Source: Acetobacteraceae bacterium
GTDB lineage: Bacteria; Pseudomonadota; Alphaproteobacteria; Acetobacterales; Acetobacteraceae
Length of the DNA: 64,000 nucleotides
Direction: 5' to 3'
Assembly: GCA_030041375.1 (NCBI GenBank)
Contig: JASHOA010000039.1
Span: 62,001 to 126,000, forward strand
Part shown: in pieces, positions 62,774-64,000 of the stretch
Layout of the letters: each line of letters begins with the position of its first letter
Numbering within the stretch: the first letter of the stretch is position 1
Notes under the pieces: model-generated
What the model was told of the DNA's origin: nothing
What the model saw: the letters and a program-made list of their open reading frames with translations, nothing else
Databases searched by the model: none
Program-made: the position numbers and the translations under genes

Positions 62774-64000
62774 ATGCTGCAGGAACGCTGGGACAAGTCA
62801 CGGTTGCCTTCGCGGCACGTGACGGAAGGGCCGGAGCGGGCGCCGCATCGCAGCTATTATTACGCGATGGGTATGACCGAGGCTGAGATCCACCAGCCCC
62901 TGGTCGGTGTCGCAACCTGCTGGAACGAGGCAGCGCCCTGCAATATCGCGCTCTCGCGCCAGGCGCAGTCGGCCAAGAAGGGGGTGGCGGAGGCGGGCGG
63001 CAGCCCTCGCGAGTTCACCACCATCACGGTGACCGACGGCATCGCGATGGGGCACCAGGGGATGAAATCCTCGCTCGTCTCGCGCGACCTGATTGCCGAT
63101 TCGATCGAGCTGACGATGCGCGGGCATTGCTATGACGCGCTGGTCGGGCTGGCCGGTTGCGACAAGTCGCTGCCCGGCATGATGATGGCGATGCTGCGCC
63201 TCAATGTCCCGAGCGTCTTCATGTACGGCGGCTCGATTCTGCCCGGCCGCTTTCATGACCGGGACGTGACGGTGGTCGATGTGTTCGAGGCGGTGGGGCA
63301 GCACGCGGCAGGAAGGATGAGCGGGGCTGAGCTGCATGAACTCGAGTGCGTGGCCTGCCCCTCTGCCGGGGCCTGCGGCGGGCAGTTCACCGCCAACACG
63401 ATGGCGATGGTGAGCGAGGCGCTCGGCCTGGCGCTGCCGGGCTCAGCCGGTGCGCCGGCGCCCTACGAAGATCGCGACCGCTATGCAGTGGAATCCGGCC
63501 GCGCGGTGATGAGCTTGCTGGAAAGCCGCGTTCGGCCGCGCGACATCGTCACGCGGCGCGCGCTCGAGAACGCGGCGGTGGTGGTCGGTGCCACCGGCGG
63601 TTCGACCAATGCCGGGCTGCACTTGCCGGCGATCGCGCATGAGGCGGGCATCCGCTTCACGCTCGACGACGTGGTCGGCATCATGCGGGGCACGCCCTAT
63701 ATCGCCGATCTCAAGCCGGCCGGGAAATACGTGGCCTTCGACGTTCACCGCATCGGCGGGGTGCCGGTGATCCTGAAGGCGCTGCTCGATGCCGGGCTCC
63801 TGCATGGCGATTGCCTGACCGCAACCGGCCGCACGATGGCCGAGAACCTGAAGGATGTGGTGTTCCCGACCGACCAGGACGTGGTCCATCCGGTCTCGCG
63901 GGCGATTTCGAAAACCGGCGGCGTGGTGGGGCTGAAAGGGAATCTCGCGAGCGAGGGCGCGATCGTGAAGATCACCGGCCTCGCGTCGCTTCGCTTTGAA
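62774..64000 (+). CDS. ilvD: Dihydroxy-acid dehydratase, 5' part (runs off the window)
   Basis: The first 409 codons of IlvD, which dehydrates dihydroxy-isovalerate and -methylvalerate in branched-chain amino-acid synthesis. Iron-sulfur ligands appear in GVATCWNEAAPCN, GLAGCDKSLPGMMMAMLRLN and CPSAGACGGQFTANTMA; GATGGSTNAGLHLPAIAHEAG and FPTDQDVVHP follow. The frame is open at the window edge, so the C-terminal ~150-200 residues are not visible. GGAGGAGAGG precedes the ATG; it lies 35 bases after valS. Confidence 0.95.
   Translation, partial: MLQERWDKSRLPSRHVTEGPERAPHRSYYYAMGMTEAEIHQPLVGVATCWNEAAPCNIALSRQAQSAKKGVAEAGGSPREFTTITVTDGIAMGHQGMKSSLVSRDLIADSIELTMRGHCYDALVGLAGCDKSLPGMMMAMLRLNVPSVFMYGGSILPGRFHDRDVTVVDVFEAVGQHAAGRMSGAELHELECVACPSAGACGGQFTANTMAMVSEALGLALPGSAGAPAPYEDRDRYAVESGRAVMSLLESRVRPRDIVTRRALENAAVVVGATGGSTNAGLHLPAIAHEAGIRFTLDDVVGIMRGTPYIADLKPAGKYVAFDVHRIGGVPVILKALLDAGLLHGDCLTATGRTMAENLKDVVFPTDQDVVHPVSRAISKTGGVVGLKGNLASEGAIVKITGLASLRFE

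Overview
The window reads as one stretch of a GC-rich alphaproteobacterial chromosome, most likely a Rhodospirillales/Acetobacteraceae-type organism. The reasons are a PopZ (DUF2497) gene, FliX next to flgI with a CheL-like rod protein and a FlbY/FlgN-like gene downstream, a DksA with a reduced zinc finger, a fused GNAT-MutT protein, and a pcm-tolC-popZ-valS order. The genus was not determined. All names rest on motif recognition; no database search was possible.

Layout. 0-6.4 kb: a tartrate/malate-type dehydrogenase, a secreted PEP-CTERM protein behind a near-consensus sigma-54 promoter, a GH15 glucoamylase-like hydrolase, a phosphomannomutase/phosphoglucomutase and galU. 6.5-13.3 kb: a leftward respiratory run petB-petC-mtnP-sdhC-sdhD-sdhA-(GlsB/YeaQ-like)-sdhB; no Rieske gene (petA) accompanies petBC. 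13.5-17.4 kb: hemF, an MsbA-type ABC exporter and a CCA-adding/poly(A) polymerase-type gene with an apparent CTG start. 17.4-20.9 kb: a segment bracketed by two inverted copies of a ~115-bp two-hairpin repeat; it carries a flavin reductase, tRNA-Lys(CTT), an integrase remnant cut by a second repeat type, the GNAT-Nudix fusion and a CinA/MoaB-like gene. 20.9-26.9 kb: an SGNH esterase, uppP, a LysR regulator, the flagellar group flgI-cheL-flbY-like with divergent fliX (sigma-54 promoter for flgI), and dksA.

27.1-35.8 kb: a complete respiratory nitrate reductase operon narK-G-H-J-I with a PpiC-type prolyl isomerase as last gene. 36-48 kb: a less GC-rich (by eye) accessory catabolic cluster with a beta-hydroxyacid dehydrogenase, DUF1330 protein, glutathione transferase, GntR/HutC regulator, beta-lactamase-like serine hydrolase, cupin, FAH-family hydrolase, RraA-like aldolase and a ribose-type ABC importer. 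Four promoter regions in this cluster carry a 16-bp palindrome of the form GTATTA-N4-TAATAC. At two of them it overlaps the -10 of identically built promoters (TTGACG-N17-TAATAC). This points to a single regulon, plausibly controlled by the GntR protein, for a pathway I cannot name. The cluster ends in an ISL3-type transposase remnant.

48.7-64 kb: a truncated haemoglobin divergent from an NsrR-like Rrf2 regulator over a palindrome, a small unknown protein, a FucU/RbsD mutarotase, a gamma-class carbonic anhydrase, tamB-tamA, tRNA-Cys(GCA), pcm, tolC, popZ, valS and the 5' part of ilvD, which runs off the window.

Functionally, succinate dehydrogenase, the bc1 subunits and nitrate reductase describe a respiratory chain able to use oxygen and nitrate, and the NsrR/haemoglobin pair fits nitric-oxide exposure during nitrate respiration. 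The most notable unexplained material is the shared palindrome of the 36-48 kb regulon, the 91-bp covarying hairpin repeat (18.7 and 43.5 kb) and the inverted two-hairpin repeat (17.4 and 20.8 kb).
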